Below are positions 32,590 to 40,434 of a DNA stretch of 64,000 nucleotides, in pieces. The notes beneath the pieces were generated by a model. It was not told the DNA's origin and did not search any database. It saw nothing but the letters and a program-made list of their open reading frames with translations. Made by a program: the position numbers and the translations under genes. Each line of letters opens with the position of its first letter. Within the stretch, counting starts at the first letter, position 1. The DNA lies in NCBI GenBank assembly GCA_902787575.1, contig CADAGX010000004.1:83684-147683 (forward strand), read 5' to 3'. The DNA is from an uncultured Bacteroidales bacterium (GTDB lineage Bacteria > Bacteroidota > Bacteroidia > Bacteroidales > Bacteroidaceae).

Positions 32590-32620
32590 TTTGCACTCTG
32601 AATTATTCTGCGTAACTTTG
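32590..32620 (+). promoter_or_regulatory. promoter of dnaX
   Basis: TTTG (32590-32593), exactly 19 bases, then TAACTTTG (32613-32620), 28 bases before the ATG. Confidence 0.88.
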
Positions 32621-32648
32621 CACAGACACAAAAACAGAGAACAAGACT

Positions 32649-34367
32649 ATGGACGAATACATCGTATCGGCAAGAAAATACAGGCCGCTGACGTTCGACT
32701 CCGTGGTGGGCCAGCGACCGCTGACCACGACGCTGAAGAATGCCATTGCCACAGGTAAGTTGGCACACGCCTACCTCTTTTGCGGCCCACGCGGCGTTGG
32801 TAAGACCACGTGTGCGCGCATCTTTGCCAAGGCCATCAACTGCCTCAATCCGCAAGCCGACGGCGACGCCTGCGGCGAGTGCGAGAGCTGCCGCGCCTTC
32901 AACGAGCAGCGCTCAATGAACATTCACGAACTCGACGCTGCGAGCAACAATTCGGTGGAGGACATACGTGAGCTGTGCAAGCAGGTGCTCATCCCACCTC
33001 AGATAGGACGATACAAAGTATTCATCATAGACGAGGTGCACATGCTCTCGAGTGCTGCCTTCAACGCGTTCCTAAAGACGCTCGAAGAGCCGCCATCGTA
33101 CGTCATCTTCATCCTGGCCACCACCGAGAAGCACAAAATTCTGCCCACCATATTGAGCCGCTGTCAGGTTTACGACTTCCAGCGCATCACCACACAGGAC
33201 ACAATCGAGCATCTGCAGGGAGTAGCCGCCAAAGAGGGCTACTCGGCAGAAACGGAGGCCCTGAGCCTGATAGCGCAGAAGGCCGACGGCGGAATGCGAG
33301 ACGCCCTGTCGATTTTCGACCAGATGGTAAGCTTCACGGGCGGCAATCTCACCTACGACCTCGTCTGTCAGAACCTAAACGTGCTGAGTGCCGAGTATTA
33401 TTTCCGCCTCGTGGACCACTTCTTGAAGAACGAGGTGGAGCCGTGCCTGCTGCTACTCAACGAGATACTGCAGAAGGGATTCGACGGCGGCAACTTCATT
33501 GCCGGACTGGCCAGCCACATGCGCGACCTGCTGGTGAGCCGCGACGCACAGACCCTACCGCTGCTCGAAGCCAGTGAGCAGATGCGCCAGCGATACCACG
33601 AGCAGGCCATCCGCTGCCAGCCGCGCTTTCTCTATCGTGCCATCAAACTTTGCAACGACTGCGACCAGGCCTATCGCACCAGCCGCAACAAACGTCTGCA
33701 ACTGGAGATATGCCTCATACAAGCAGCGCAGTTGACCGAAGACGACAAGCCTGGCGCGGGGCTTCGGCCCGAGAAGATACTTAAACCCATATTCGAGCGA
33801 CTGACGGCCTCTCGCAAGAACGACGAGGCACCGTCGCCCGCACCGGCAACGCCAAAGGCGATGCCCACTGCAGCCATGCCCACCAAACCGGCCAGCACGG
33901 CTGCGCGCATGAATTTGCCCAAAGTACATCTGAAAGCCTTCAGCACACAAAAACAGCAACAGACGGCAGACAACATCGCCGAGCCGCCGCGCGAGAAACA
34001 AGCTGAGCCGCTGCAGCCCGAGAAGGTCTATGCAGCCTGGCTCTCATTGGCCAATCAGATGCCGCAGGAGTGCAAGTTCATGGCCGTACGCATGAAGAGT
34101 ATGAAACCCGTCATCGTGGACGAAAAGACACTGCAGGTGATGGCCAACAGCGAACAGGTGAAGGACGACTTCGGACCGCTCCTACCCCTCATTATCGGCC
34201 GTCTGCGCCAGCTTTTGCACAACGACTTTGTGGAACTCGACATTCAGGTGGCCGAAGCCGAAGTGGTGCGACGCATTTACAGCAAGCCGGAGCGACTCCG
34301 CCACCTGATGGAGAAGAATCCTGCCATCAAGTTGCTCACCGAGTCGCTGGGCCTGGAACTCGACTGA
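32649..34367 (+). CDS. dnaX: DNA polymerase III subunit gamma/tau
   Basis: Clamp-loader ATPase of 572 residues. Walker A is GPRGVGKT (46-53), followed by the zinc cluster with CLNPQADGDACGECESC, Walker B DEVHMLS and the sensor SRC. Residues about 370-460 are an Ala/Pro/Thr-rich linker, and the C-terminal domain would bind the polymerase. No A6G or similar slippery site was seen, so a separate gamma product by frameshifting is not supported. It converges on queF with 11 bases between. Confidence 0.96.
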   Translation: MDEYIVSARKYRPLTFDSVVGQRPLTTTLKNAIATGKLAHAYLFCGPRGVGKTTCARIFAKAINCLNPQADGDACGECESCRAFNEQRSMNIHELDAASNNSVEDIRELCKQVLIPPQIGRYKVFIIDEVHMLSSAAFNAFLKTLEEPPSYVIFILATTEKHKILPTILSRCQVYDFQRITTQDTIEHLQGVAAKEGYSAETEALSLIAQKADGGMRDALSIFDQMVSFTGGNLTYDLVCQNLNVLSAEYYFRLVDHFLKNEVEPCLLLLNEILQKGFDGGNFIAGLASHMRDLLVSRDAQTLPLLEASEQMRQRYHEQAIRCQPRFLYRAIKLCNDCDQAYRTSRNKRLQLEICLIQAAQLTEDDKPGAGLRPEKILKPIFERLTASRKNDEAPSPAPATPKAMPTAAMPTKPASTAARMNLPKVHLKAFSTQKQQQTADNIAEPPREKQAEPLQPEKVYAAWLSLANQMPQECKFMAVRMKSMKPVIVDEKTLQVMANSEQVKDDFGPLLPLIIGRLRQLLHNDFVELDIQVAEAEVVRRIYSKPERLRHLMEKNPAIKLLTESLGLELD

Positions 34368-34378
34368 CCGCACGGCCG

Positions 34379-34837
34379 CTAAAGGTCGTGATGCAGGAGG
34401 CGAAATTCGGCCATCTCTGCATACTTTGTGCCGGGCCGTCCGTAGTTGGCATAGGGATAGATGCTGATGCCGCCGCGCGGAGTGAAGAGTCCCGTCACTT
34501 CGATATATTTCGGGTCCATCAGCTTTATCAAATCCTTCATTATCTTATTGACGCAATCCTCGTGGAAATCGCCGTGATTGCGGAAAGAGAAGAGATACAG
34601 CTTTAGGCTTTTGCTCTCCACCATGCGGCGGTCGGGCAGATAGCTGATGCGTATCTCGGCGAAATCGGGCTGCCCCGTAATGGGACAGAGCGAAGTAAAC
34701 TCGGGGCAGTTGAATCGCACCCAATAATCGTTCTCGGGATGTTTGTTCTCGAATGCTTCCAGCACCTCCGGTGCATAGTCCTGGCTGTACTGCGTCTTCT
34801 TTCCCAGAGCCTGCAAGCCCTCTTCCTTACGTTCCAT
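34379..34837 (-). CDS. queF: NADPH-dependent 7-cyano-7-deazaguanine reductase
   Basis: Reduces preQ0 to preQ1 in queuosine synthesis. At 152 residues it is the short type I form. The catalytic Cys51 lies in [13 protein letters not shown] with Asp58 after it, and ESKSLKLYL is the QueF signature. It follows queC after one base, so the two are tightly coupled. Confidence 0.96.
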   Translation of the reverse strand: MERKEEGLQALGKKTQYSQDYAPEVLEAFENKHPENDYWVRFNCPEFTSLCPITGQPDFAEIRISYLPDRRMVESKSLKLYLFSFRNHGDFHEDCVNKIMKDLIKLMDPKYIEVTGLFTPRGGISIYPYANYGRPGTKYAEMAEFRLLHHDL

Positions 34838-34838
34838 C

Positions 34839-35513
34839 TTATAACTTTTTACTCAGATATTTCTCCAGTCCTCGTCTCCGAAGTTGGCAGGCCGGACAGT
34901 GGCCGCAGCCGTCGCCCACTATGCCGTTGTAGCACGTCAGCGTCTTGTATCTCACGATATCCATCACGCCAAGCCGGTCGGCCAGCGCCCAGGTTTCTGC
35001 CTTGTCGAGCCACATCAGCGGCGTATGGATGCGGAATTCCTCGTCGGTGGCCAAGTTGAGCGTCACGTTCAGGCTCTTCACAAATGCGTCGCGGCAGTCG
35101 GGATATCCGCTGAAGTCAGTCTGGCTGACGCCTGTCACGAGGTCGTAGATGCCTCGCTCGCGTGCAAAGATGGCCGCGATGCTCAGAAAAAACATATTGC
35201 GGCCCGGCACAAAGGTGGTGGGACACGCATCGGCCGGCTTCTCCTCCTCAATTGTCAGACTGCTGTCCGTCAGACTGCATCCCGAACTCAATCCGCCCAC
35301 AAAAGGCACGTCCATCACGCTCCATTCCACGCCTGCTTCCGCAGCCAGCTGCCGTGCCATCTCCACTTCCAGCACGTGCTTTTGTCCGTAAGTGAAGCTC
35401 AACGCCACCACTCTCTCAAATCGTGTCTTGGCCCAATACAGGCAGGTGGTACTGTCCTGACCGCCCGAAAAAACCACCAGTGCACTCCCCTTTTTCTCCG
35501 TCTCCATCTGCAT
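34839..35513 (-). CDS. queC: 7-cyano-7-deazaguanine synthase
   Basis: Turns 7-carboxy-7-deazaguanine into preQ0 with ATP and ammonia. 224 residues. The PP-loop is [12 protein letters not shown] (SGGQDS at 16-21), and the zinc site near the C-terminus is [16 protein letters not shown]. Middle gene of the operon transporter-queC-queF. queD and queE are not in the window. Confidence 0.96.
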   Translation of the reverse strand: MQMETEKKGSALVVFSGGQDSTTCLYWAKTRFERVVALSFTYGQKHVLEVEMARQLAAEAGVEWSVMDVPFVGGLSSGCSLTDSSLTIEEEKPADACPTTFVPGRNMFFLSIAAIFARERGIYDLVTGVSQTDFSGYPDCRDAFVKSLNVTLNLATDEEFRIHTPLMWLDKAETWALADRLGVMDIVRYKTLTCYNGIVGDGCGHCPACQLRRRGLEKYLSKKL

Positions 35514-35535
35514 AAATTATTACATGAGCAAGTAC

Positions 35536-36225
35536 TCAGACTTCGTTCACTTTGAGTGGATTATACGACAGGCCGTTGTCATAGACGTCGGTGTCGTCAA
35601 GTCGCTTTACCATGCGTACGACACGCGTAGTGAAGGGCAGCATCACCACCTCGTAGGCAGTCTTTGTGAAGACCTGAAACAGCATAAGTTTCAGTAGGTC
35701 GTTCACCGGCATCAAGCCGCCGAATGCCAACGGGAAGAAGATAACGCTGTCTGCTCCCTCGCCCCAGAGGGTACTCACAATGGCGCGCACCGAGAAGTGG
35801 CGTCCCTGCTGCCGAATCTTCATGCGGCTCATCACGTAGGCGTTGGTGAAACTGCCCACAAGGAAAGCCAGGAACGAGCTGGCCACGATGCGCGGAGCCA
35901 GTCCGAACACAAAATTGAAGTGCGGCTCGCTCTCCTTCCAGAAGTCGGCGCAAGGCAACATGACAGCAAGCTGGCCCAGAGCCACGACAAGGAAGTTCAT
36001 CAGGAATGCCAGCCAGATGATGAGACGCGCTTTGCGGAAGCCCCACACCTCGGCGATGCAGTCGTTCAGGATGTACGAAATGGGGAAACAGAGAACGCCC
36101 GCCGTCATCGTGAAGCGGCCGAACTGCAGAATTTTAGCCTCGAGAAGATTACTTGCAATCAGGCAAGTACAGAACAATATCCCCATAACCATGAAGGATA
36201 CGCTCACAGATTTTCGCTGTATCAT
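35536..36225 (-). CDS. queuosine precursor transporter (YhhQ family)
   Basis: A 229-residue inner-membrane protein with about six helices, of the vitamin-uptake-like YhhQ/COG1738 family that imports preQ0 or preQ1. Family stretches are SYILNDCIAEVWGFRKAR and the final membrane half with GEGADSVIFFPLAF. The ATG at 36225 was chosen because the longer frame opens with TTG inside the riboswitch. First gene of the operon, directly under a preQ1-I riboswitch candidate. Confidence 0.9.
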   Translation of the reverse strand: MIQRKSVSVSFMVMGILFCTCLIASNLLEAKILQFGRFTMTAGVLCFPISYILNDCIAEVWGFRKARLIIWLAFLMNFLVVALGQLAVMLPCADFWKESEPHFNFVFGLAPRIVASSFLAFLVGSFTNAYVMSRMKIRQQGRHFSVRAIVSTLWGEGADSVIFFPLAFGGLMPVNDLLKLMLFQVFTKTAYEVVMLPFTTRVVRMVKRLDDTDVYDNGLSYNPLKVNEV

Positions 36226-36264
36226 TTTCTTGTTTTTTTGAAAAGAGGTTACCAAGCACTCTTA
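36226..36264 (-). promoter_or_regulatory. preQ1-I riboswitch candidate
   Basis: The leader of the queuosine operon folds as an H-type pseudoknot. P1 is AAGAG (36263-36259) with CTCTT (36247-36243). P2 is CTTG (36256-36253) with CAAG (36232-36229). The loop between them ends GTAAC, whose C at 36248 stands where the preQ1-pairing C lies in the Thermoanaerobacter (Tte) aptamer. The third loop is A-rich (TTCAAAAAAA). The downstream half of P2 ends 4 bases before the ATG, so ligand binding would hide the start region. Confidence 0.82.
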
Positions 36265-36271
36265 ATGGCCG

Positions 36272-36302
36272 CAAAGTTACGGCAAAAAACGGAAACCGCA
36301 AA
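36272..36302 (-). promoter_or_regulatory. promoter of the queuosine operon
   Basis: Minus-strand TTTG (36302-36299), exactly 19 bases, then TAACTTTG (36279-36272). The start point falls near 36266, so the leader consists almost only of the riboswitch fold. Confidence 0.88.
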
Positions 36303-36397
36303 ATTACGGCCGCATTTTCTCACTCCACGTCATTTCGCAACTCTCTTGCAGCAAAAAAAGGACTCGACCACATACGACGGCCGAATCCCTAATCTTT

Positions 36398-38626
36398 TTA
36401 CCAAAGCACCTTGCGCGAGTTGGGGCCCCGCCGCACAATATAGAGGCCATGCGGCAGCGACTGGAGGCAGCGACCCACGTAAAGGCCGCTTGTCGTGAAA
36501 ATCTGCACGTTGCCAGCCGTGTCGTCGCAGCGGAACGGCGTCTCTACGCCGAGCAACTGCTGGTCGAAAATCTCGTCCCAGTGGCTGATGCCGAGCGTCG
36601 TCATGTAGGGCTGGAATACGGCATCCTCGCTGTCTGTGCCAGCTGCCTGCCAGACAAACCACACAGGCTTTCGTCCGTCGGGTTCTGTCTCGTCGTCGGA
36701 ATAGCGTCGCAGGCCGATGCGCAGTCCGTACTCGGCGCGGTTGTCGTGCCAGTTGTGCCACTGAATGCCGTCAATGCCGCGCAGAGCCGCCACCTTCTTC
36801 CACGCCCAGCAAGCACCTGCAGCCTGCAGCGTGAGTTGTGTCTGGCTGTAGTCGGGACTGTTGGTACCGTTCTCGCTAAGGAAGAGCAGGCGCTTGCCGC
36901 GGCCCGGACAGTAGTTTTCCTCGGCCAGTATCCAGGCGTTGAGGACTTCGAGGTTCTTGAACGTGACGTACTGCGTCTGCAGACTGTAGGTACTCTGCGT
37001 ATCGTTCGTCCAGAACTTTGGCTTTGTCAGGTCCTGCGGATAGGGATGCGCCGCCACGCCCCACGGGAAATCGCCTTCGGCAGCCGAGAAGAGTTGCGTC
37101 AGACGGAGCATATTATGCGTGCTGTATCCGGGGCCATCCGAGCTGCACGAGAGCCAACTGTGGGTGTACGAGCCCATGACCCATGCCTCCTGGTCGAACT
37201 GCCGTGCAATGTACGAAACGATGCGCATGGACTTCAGATACGTGTCCATGTAGACGCGCACCGGCTGGTCGCCCATGTTGGTCCACTCCTTGCCAAAGTC
37301 CACTTCGTTGTGCAGAATCCAGTGGTTGATGCGTCCGTTGGCATTGCGGCTGTAGCGGTCGGCCAGAAACTGCACGATGGCCGCATAGGCGCACGTGCCC
37401 TCGAGCGTGGTAAGATTGGGCATACTGTAGTTGCCTCCGTCGCATTCGGGATGTGTCATCAGTGTCGACATACCTGCCGGACAAGCCGATGGCGAAACGA
37501 GCAGGATGGCGCTCACCACGATGCCGCGGCGGGTGCATTCCTTCAGCGTCTGGTCGAGCGCGCTCACTTGCGCTTGGTCGATGTAATAGGAACGGCCGGC
37601 GTAAGTGTAGTTGATCGGGTTGCTGAACGAACTGTACTGCGTGCTTATCATGCTTGTGAGCACGATATTCACCGTCACACTCTGGATGCCCAGGTCGTCG
37701 ATGTCGGCCAAGTCGCCGTTGATCCAAAAACCTCCCAGACCCTTCTTGCCCTTCAGCGGCATGGAAGCAGCGGTGCGGCGCACATAAATGTCGTCGGCAT
37801 AGCGCGCATGGCAGGCCAGTTTGGGCGTATCGCCAGAACGGTCTATGATGGCCCACTTGCTGAGCATGCGATCGAAGCGCAGACTGCTGCGCAGGATGTT
37901 GCGTGGGATGCTAACCACCGTATCGCCGGCCGAGAGCGGAACTTCGAAGACGAAGGAGGTCAGTTCCGTCAGGTGCTGATATGGCGGCACCTCCACCAGC
38001 GCATATTTATTGTCGGCATCCACGTGGCAGCTCACCTTCACCTGCGTGCCCTCCACAGCCACATAGTCAACGCCGCACGCGTCCGAAAACGTGGTGGAGA
38101 GGTAGTTCTCCAGGTGATTCGAGAGGCGGTCTTTGGTCTCATCTGCCACATCGTTGGCGCGCCGTATCTTCAGGTTACGCACCTGTATGGTAAGACCGGA
38201 CTGCTGCCCGAAATCGAGCCGGATTCGGTGTCCCTTTGCTCCCCAGCCGAAAGCCGTGCGGTCGTCGCCCAAGTCGAATTCCATGGCTCGCCACTGAGAT
38301 TCGGAGCGCGGCAGGTTGCCGAAGATGTGCGAGCGCTCCTCTGTCCAACTGTTGCCGAAATAAGTCTGGAATCCAGCCACCACGCGCGAACATTTATATT
38401 CGAAGTAGAGATATTGCTCGTCGTCGTCCAGCGCACGGCTCAGTCCATTGGCATAGACATACGGGTCGGAACCGCTGGTCGTCAGCGTGTAGATGCCAGT
38501 CGTGCCGTCGTAAGCGTAGTTGAGTTGATTCTTGCCCGACGAAGTAAGCGTCAGATAATACACAGCACGCGTCGGAACGCAAAAAACCACAGCAAGAAAT
38601 AGGAAAAGTGCAAGTCGTTTCATCAT
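36398..38626 (-). CDS. secreted DUF5722 protein, glycoside-hydrolase-like
   Basis: A 742-residue exported protein. A signal peptide (LALFLFLAVVFCVPTRA) precedes a jelly-roll-like N-terminal region (about 20-260) and a TIM-barrel-like DUF5722 domain (about 270-680). Candidate catalytic acids are Glu in ILHNEVDFG and in LFLSENGTN, at the usual strand-4 and strand-7 places of clan A hydrolases. The end, HGLYIVRRGPNSRKVLW, resembles the GIYIVNGRK tail of other exported proteins. It starts 3 bases after the HD gene stop. Substrate unknown. Confidence 0.82.
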   Translation of the reverse strand: MMKRLALFLFLAVVFCVPTRAVYYLTLTSSGKNQLNYAYDGTTGIYTLTTSGSDPYVYANGLSRALDDDEQYLYFEYKCSRVVAGFQTYFGNSWTEERSHIFGNLPRSESQWRAMEFDLGDDRTAFGWGAKGHRIRLDFGQQSGLTIQVRNLKIRRANDVADETKDRLSNHLENYLSTTFSDACGVDYVAVEGTQVKVSCHVDADNKYALVEVPPYQHLTELTSFVFEVPLSAGDTVVSIPRNILRSSLRFDRMLSKWAIIDRSGDTPKLACHARYADDIYVRRTAASMPLKGKKGLGGFWINGDLADIDDLGIQSVTVNIVLTSMISTQYSSFSNPINYTYAGRSYYIDQAQVSALDQTLKECTRRGIVVSAILLVSPSACPAGMSTLMTHPECDGGNYSMPNLTTLEGTCAYAAIVQFLADRYSRNANGRINHWILHNEVDFGKEWTNMGDQPVRVYMDTYLKSMRIVSYIARQFDQEAWVMGSYTHSWLSCSSDGPGYSTHNMLRLTQLFSAAEGDFPWGVAAHPYPQDLTKPKFWTNDTQSTYSLQTQYVTFKNLEVLNAWILAEENYCPGRGKRLLFLSENGTNSPDYSQTQLTLQAAGACWAWKKVAALRGIDGIQWHNWHDNRAEYGLRIGLRRYSDDETEPDGRKPVWFVWQAAGTDSEDAVFQPYMTTLGISHWDEIFDQQLLGVETPFRCDDTAGNVQIFTTSGLYVGRCLQSLPHGLYIVRRGPNSRKVLW

Positions 38627-38629
38627 TGT

Positions 38630-39289
38630 CTAAGGTGCCGTTTTTAGGTTTTCGTCATAGAATCGGTCGAAGACGCGCCGCAATTCGTCAGGTTTGGCAA
38701 TCAGGGCGCGCAATTGGCGCAGGCGCTCCGTGTTGGGCGACGGCGAGAAAAGCAGCTTCAGGTAACCACCCTCGGCATACTTCTCGTGCAAATGCTGACA
38801 GAAGCGGACCCAATGTCCCTCGCGGTCGAGCTCGGCATAGTGTTTCATGCCAAACTGCACCGTGCGGCGGCAGACGCTCATCGGCTCCACGTCGCGATCG
38901 GCCTCGGCCACAATGCGACCGTAGATATTGCGCGGCGGCTGCGAAGCCGAGGCACGATGGTCTTCCACAGCCTCGCGCATAAGGCGCAGCTGCTCGTCTG
39001 TAAACCAGCGCCGCAACCTGACGTCGGCAGCCAACAACTCTCCGCTGAGCAAGTGATGCGTTTCTCGCGGACCGGAAAGTCCGAGGTCGTGATATGCAGC
39101 CACAGCCAGCGCCATGTCTGCATCGGCACCCTCCTGATGCGCCAACTCCAGCGAGCCGGCCATCACCCGCTCGGCGTGACTGCGCTGGTGCGCCGCATCG
39201 AAAGCATCGTAGCAGGGCAATATCTCGCGCTCGAGGAAGTCCTTTAGCGCGGCATTCAGCGATCCGCCGTTCGTGTCTGTCGTATTCAT
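38630..39289 (-). CDS. HD-domain phosphohydrolase
   Basis: A 219-residue cytoplasmic protein. The metal-binding residues appear as RSHAERVM (first His) and AAYHDLGL (His-Asp), with later EDHRAS and AEADRD in the order expected for HD hydrolases. The family cleaves nucleotides or phosphate esters; the substrate is not predictable. It is co-transcribed with the DUF5722 gene. Confidence 0.85.
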   Translation of the reverse strand: MNTTDTNGGSLNAALKDFLEREILPCYDAFDAAHQRSHAERVMAGSLELAHQEGADADMALAVAAYHDLGLSGPRETHHLLSGELLAADVRLRRWFTDEQLRLMREAVEDHRASASQPPRNIYGRIVAEADRDVEPMSVCRRTVQFGMKHYAELDREGHWVRFCQHLHEKYAEGGYLKLLFSPSPNTERLRQLRALIAKPDELRRVFDRFYDENLKTAP

Positions 39290-39321
39290 CGCATCGACGC
39301 GTTTTCTTCGTTATACCGATG

Positions 39322-39329
39322 CAAAGATA
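39322..39329 (-). promoter_or_regulatory. -7 box of the promoter for the HD and DUF5722 genes
   Basis: Minus-strand TATCTTTG lies 32 bases before the ATG. No exact -33 TTTG was found. Confidence 0.55.
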
Positions 39330-39431
39330 CGAATAAAATCTGTGCGAAACCTGCTTTCTCGGGTTTTATTTACATCTTTTTCATGAGCGAGAAAGCAAAA
39401 TCAGGACAGCCTGGGGAAAAACTGACGTTCC

Positions 39432-40261
39432 CTATTTCTTCTCTCTGAACTCAGAGGGAGAGATGCCCGCGTTGGCTTTGAAGAAGCGGCTGAAGGCAGA
39501 CTGATCGGGAAAGCCGAGGCGCTGCGATATCTGCTGGACGGCAAGTTGTTGCTCGTCGTGGAGCATCGTCTTGGCCTGAATCATTACGTAGTTGCTTATC
39601 CAATCGCTGGCCATGATGCCTGTCTGCTGCTTGATAACGGCTGCAAAATGCTTAGGCGAGAGGCAGAAGAGGTCGGCATAGAAGCGTACTTCGCGGCTTT
39701 CGCGGTAGTGTTCCACGATGGCCTGATGGAAGCGTATAAAAAGTTCCTGGCGACGAGTCATCGGCGGGTCGTTGTGTCCATTCTGGCGACGGTAGTCCAT
39801 CAGGAAAGTGGCCAAAATGTGCAACAGTCCCTTCAGTATGGATTCGCGGCTCGACATGTCGGACTCGCTGACGTTCTTTATCAATCGCATAAGACTGACG
39901 ATGTTGGCATGCTGCTCATCGGTGAGACGGAACTGAGGTTGCCACACATACTGATAAAAGCCCATAAAGACGGACGCGACGACATGACAAGCAGGATGGA
40001 ATGATAGTCGGGCGACGAGCTGATGGAAGAAATCGAATGGTTTACGTTGACGATGGCAACATCGTTCTTTTCGAAGCGCATATCCCGCATGTCGTATTCG
40101 AGGCGTGCCCATCCTTTCATATTCAGCGAGATAACAAAGTACGGAGCGATGTAAGGTTCACCGCAAACGGGTAGCCCATGAATATGGTCGAAAACCACCA
40201 CGCCGCGCTCGTTGATGAGCTCATCGTTGACCAGTATGGGATGAGGTTCCTTCTTTTCCAT
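39432..40261 (-). pseudogene. AraC-family regulator broken by a frameshift
   Basis: Two overlapping frames together make one AraC regulator. The N-terminal frame (from 40261, MEKKEPHPILVNDEL...) is an effector-binding cupin half that reads well to ILLVMSS near 39985. The sensible sequence then continues in the next frame as FYQYVWQPQFRLTDEQ and ends in an intact helix-turn-helix domain (VQQISQRLGFPDQSAFSRFF...GISPSEFREKK). The shift corresponds to a net loss of 1 base modulo 3. The join seems short by 10-15 residues against relatives, so a small deletion is likely; an assembly error is possible. It is divergent from the beta-helix gene, which it may once have controlled. Confidence 0.8.
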
Positions 40262-40281
40262 AATAGCACGTTTTTAGGTTG

Positions 40282-40289
40282 CAAATATA
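40282..40289 (-). promoter_or_regulatory. -7 box of the promoter for the AraC gene
   Basis: Minus-strand TATATTTG lies 20 bases before the start; the -33 TTTG sits 23 bases upstream of it. Confidence 0.5.
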
Positions 40290-40363
40290 AACATTCGCCT
40301 GCAAAGTTGCAACAAAAAACGGAAAAATTGCACAACAATACGGCCATCACGTTACGATTATTT

Positions 40364-40385
40364 AATGGAAAATCCATTAATTTTG
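40364..40385 (+). promoter_or_regulatory. inverted repeat and -7 box before the beta-helix gene
   Basis: AATGGA and TCCATT (40364-40378, 3-base spacer) form a perfect inverted repeat that touches the -7 box TAATTTTG (40378-40385). It could be an operator. The ATG follows 49 bases later. Confidence 0.5.
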
Positions 40386-40434
40386 CCCAAAGAAAAGATT
40401 TCATCAAGGCAAAATCTCCAAAAATACAAGCGAA

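Noticed and set aside
33900-34060. possible dnaX frameshift site for a short gamma product
   Set aside because: The A-rich places in the linker, such as ACAAAAACAG, have only five A and lack the AAAAAAG heptamer and a following hairpin.
36449-38602. 717-codon plus-strand frame opposite the DUF5722 gene
   Set aside because: No domain or signal peptide. The opposite frame has a signal peptide, catalytic motifs and a close upstream partner gene.
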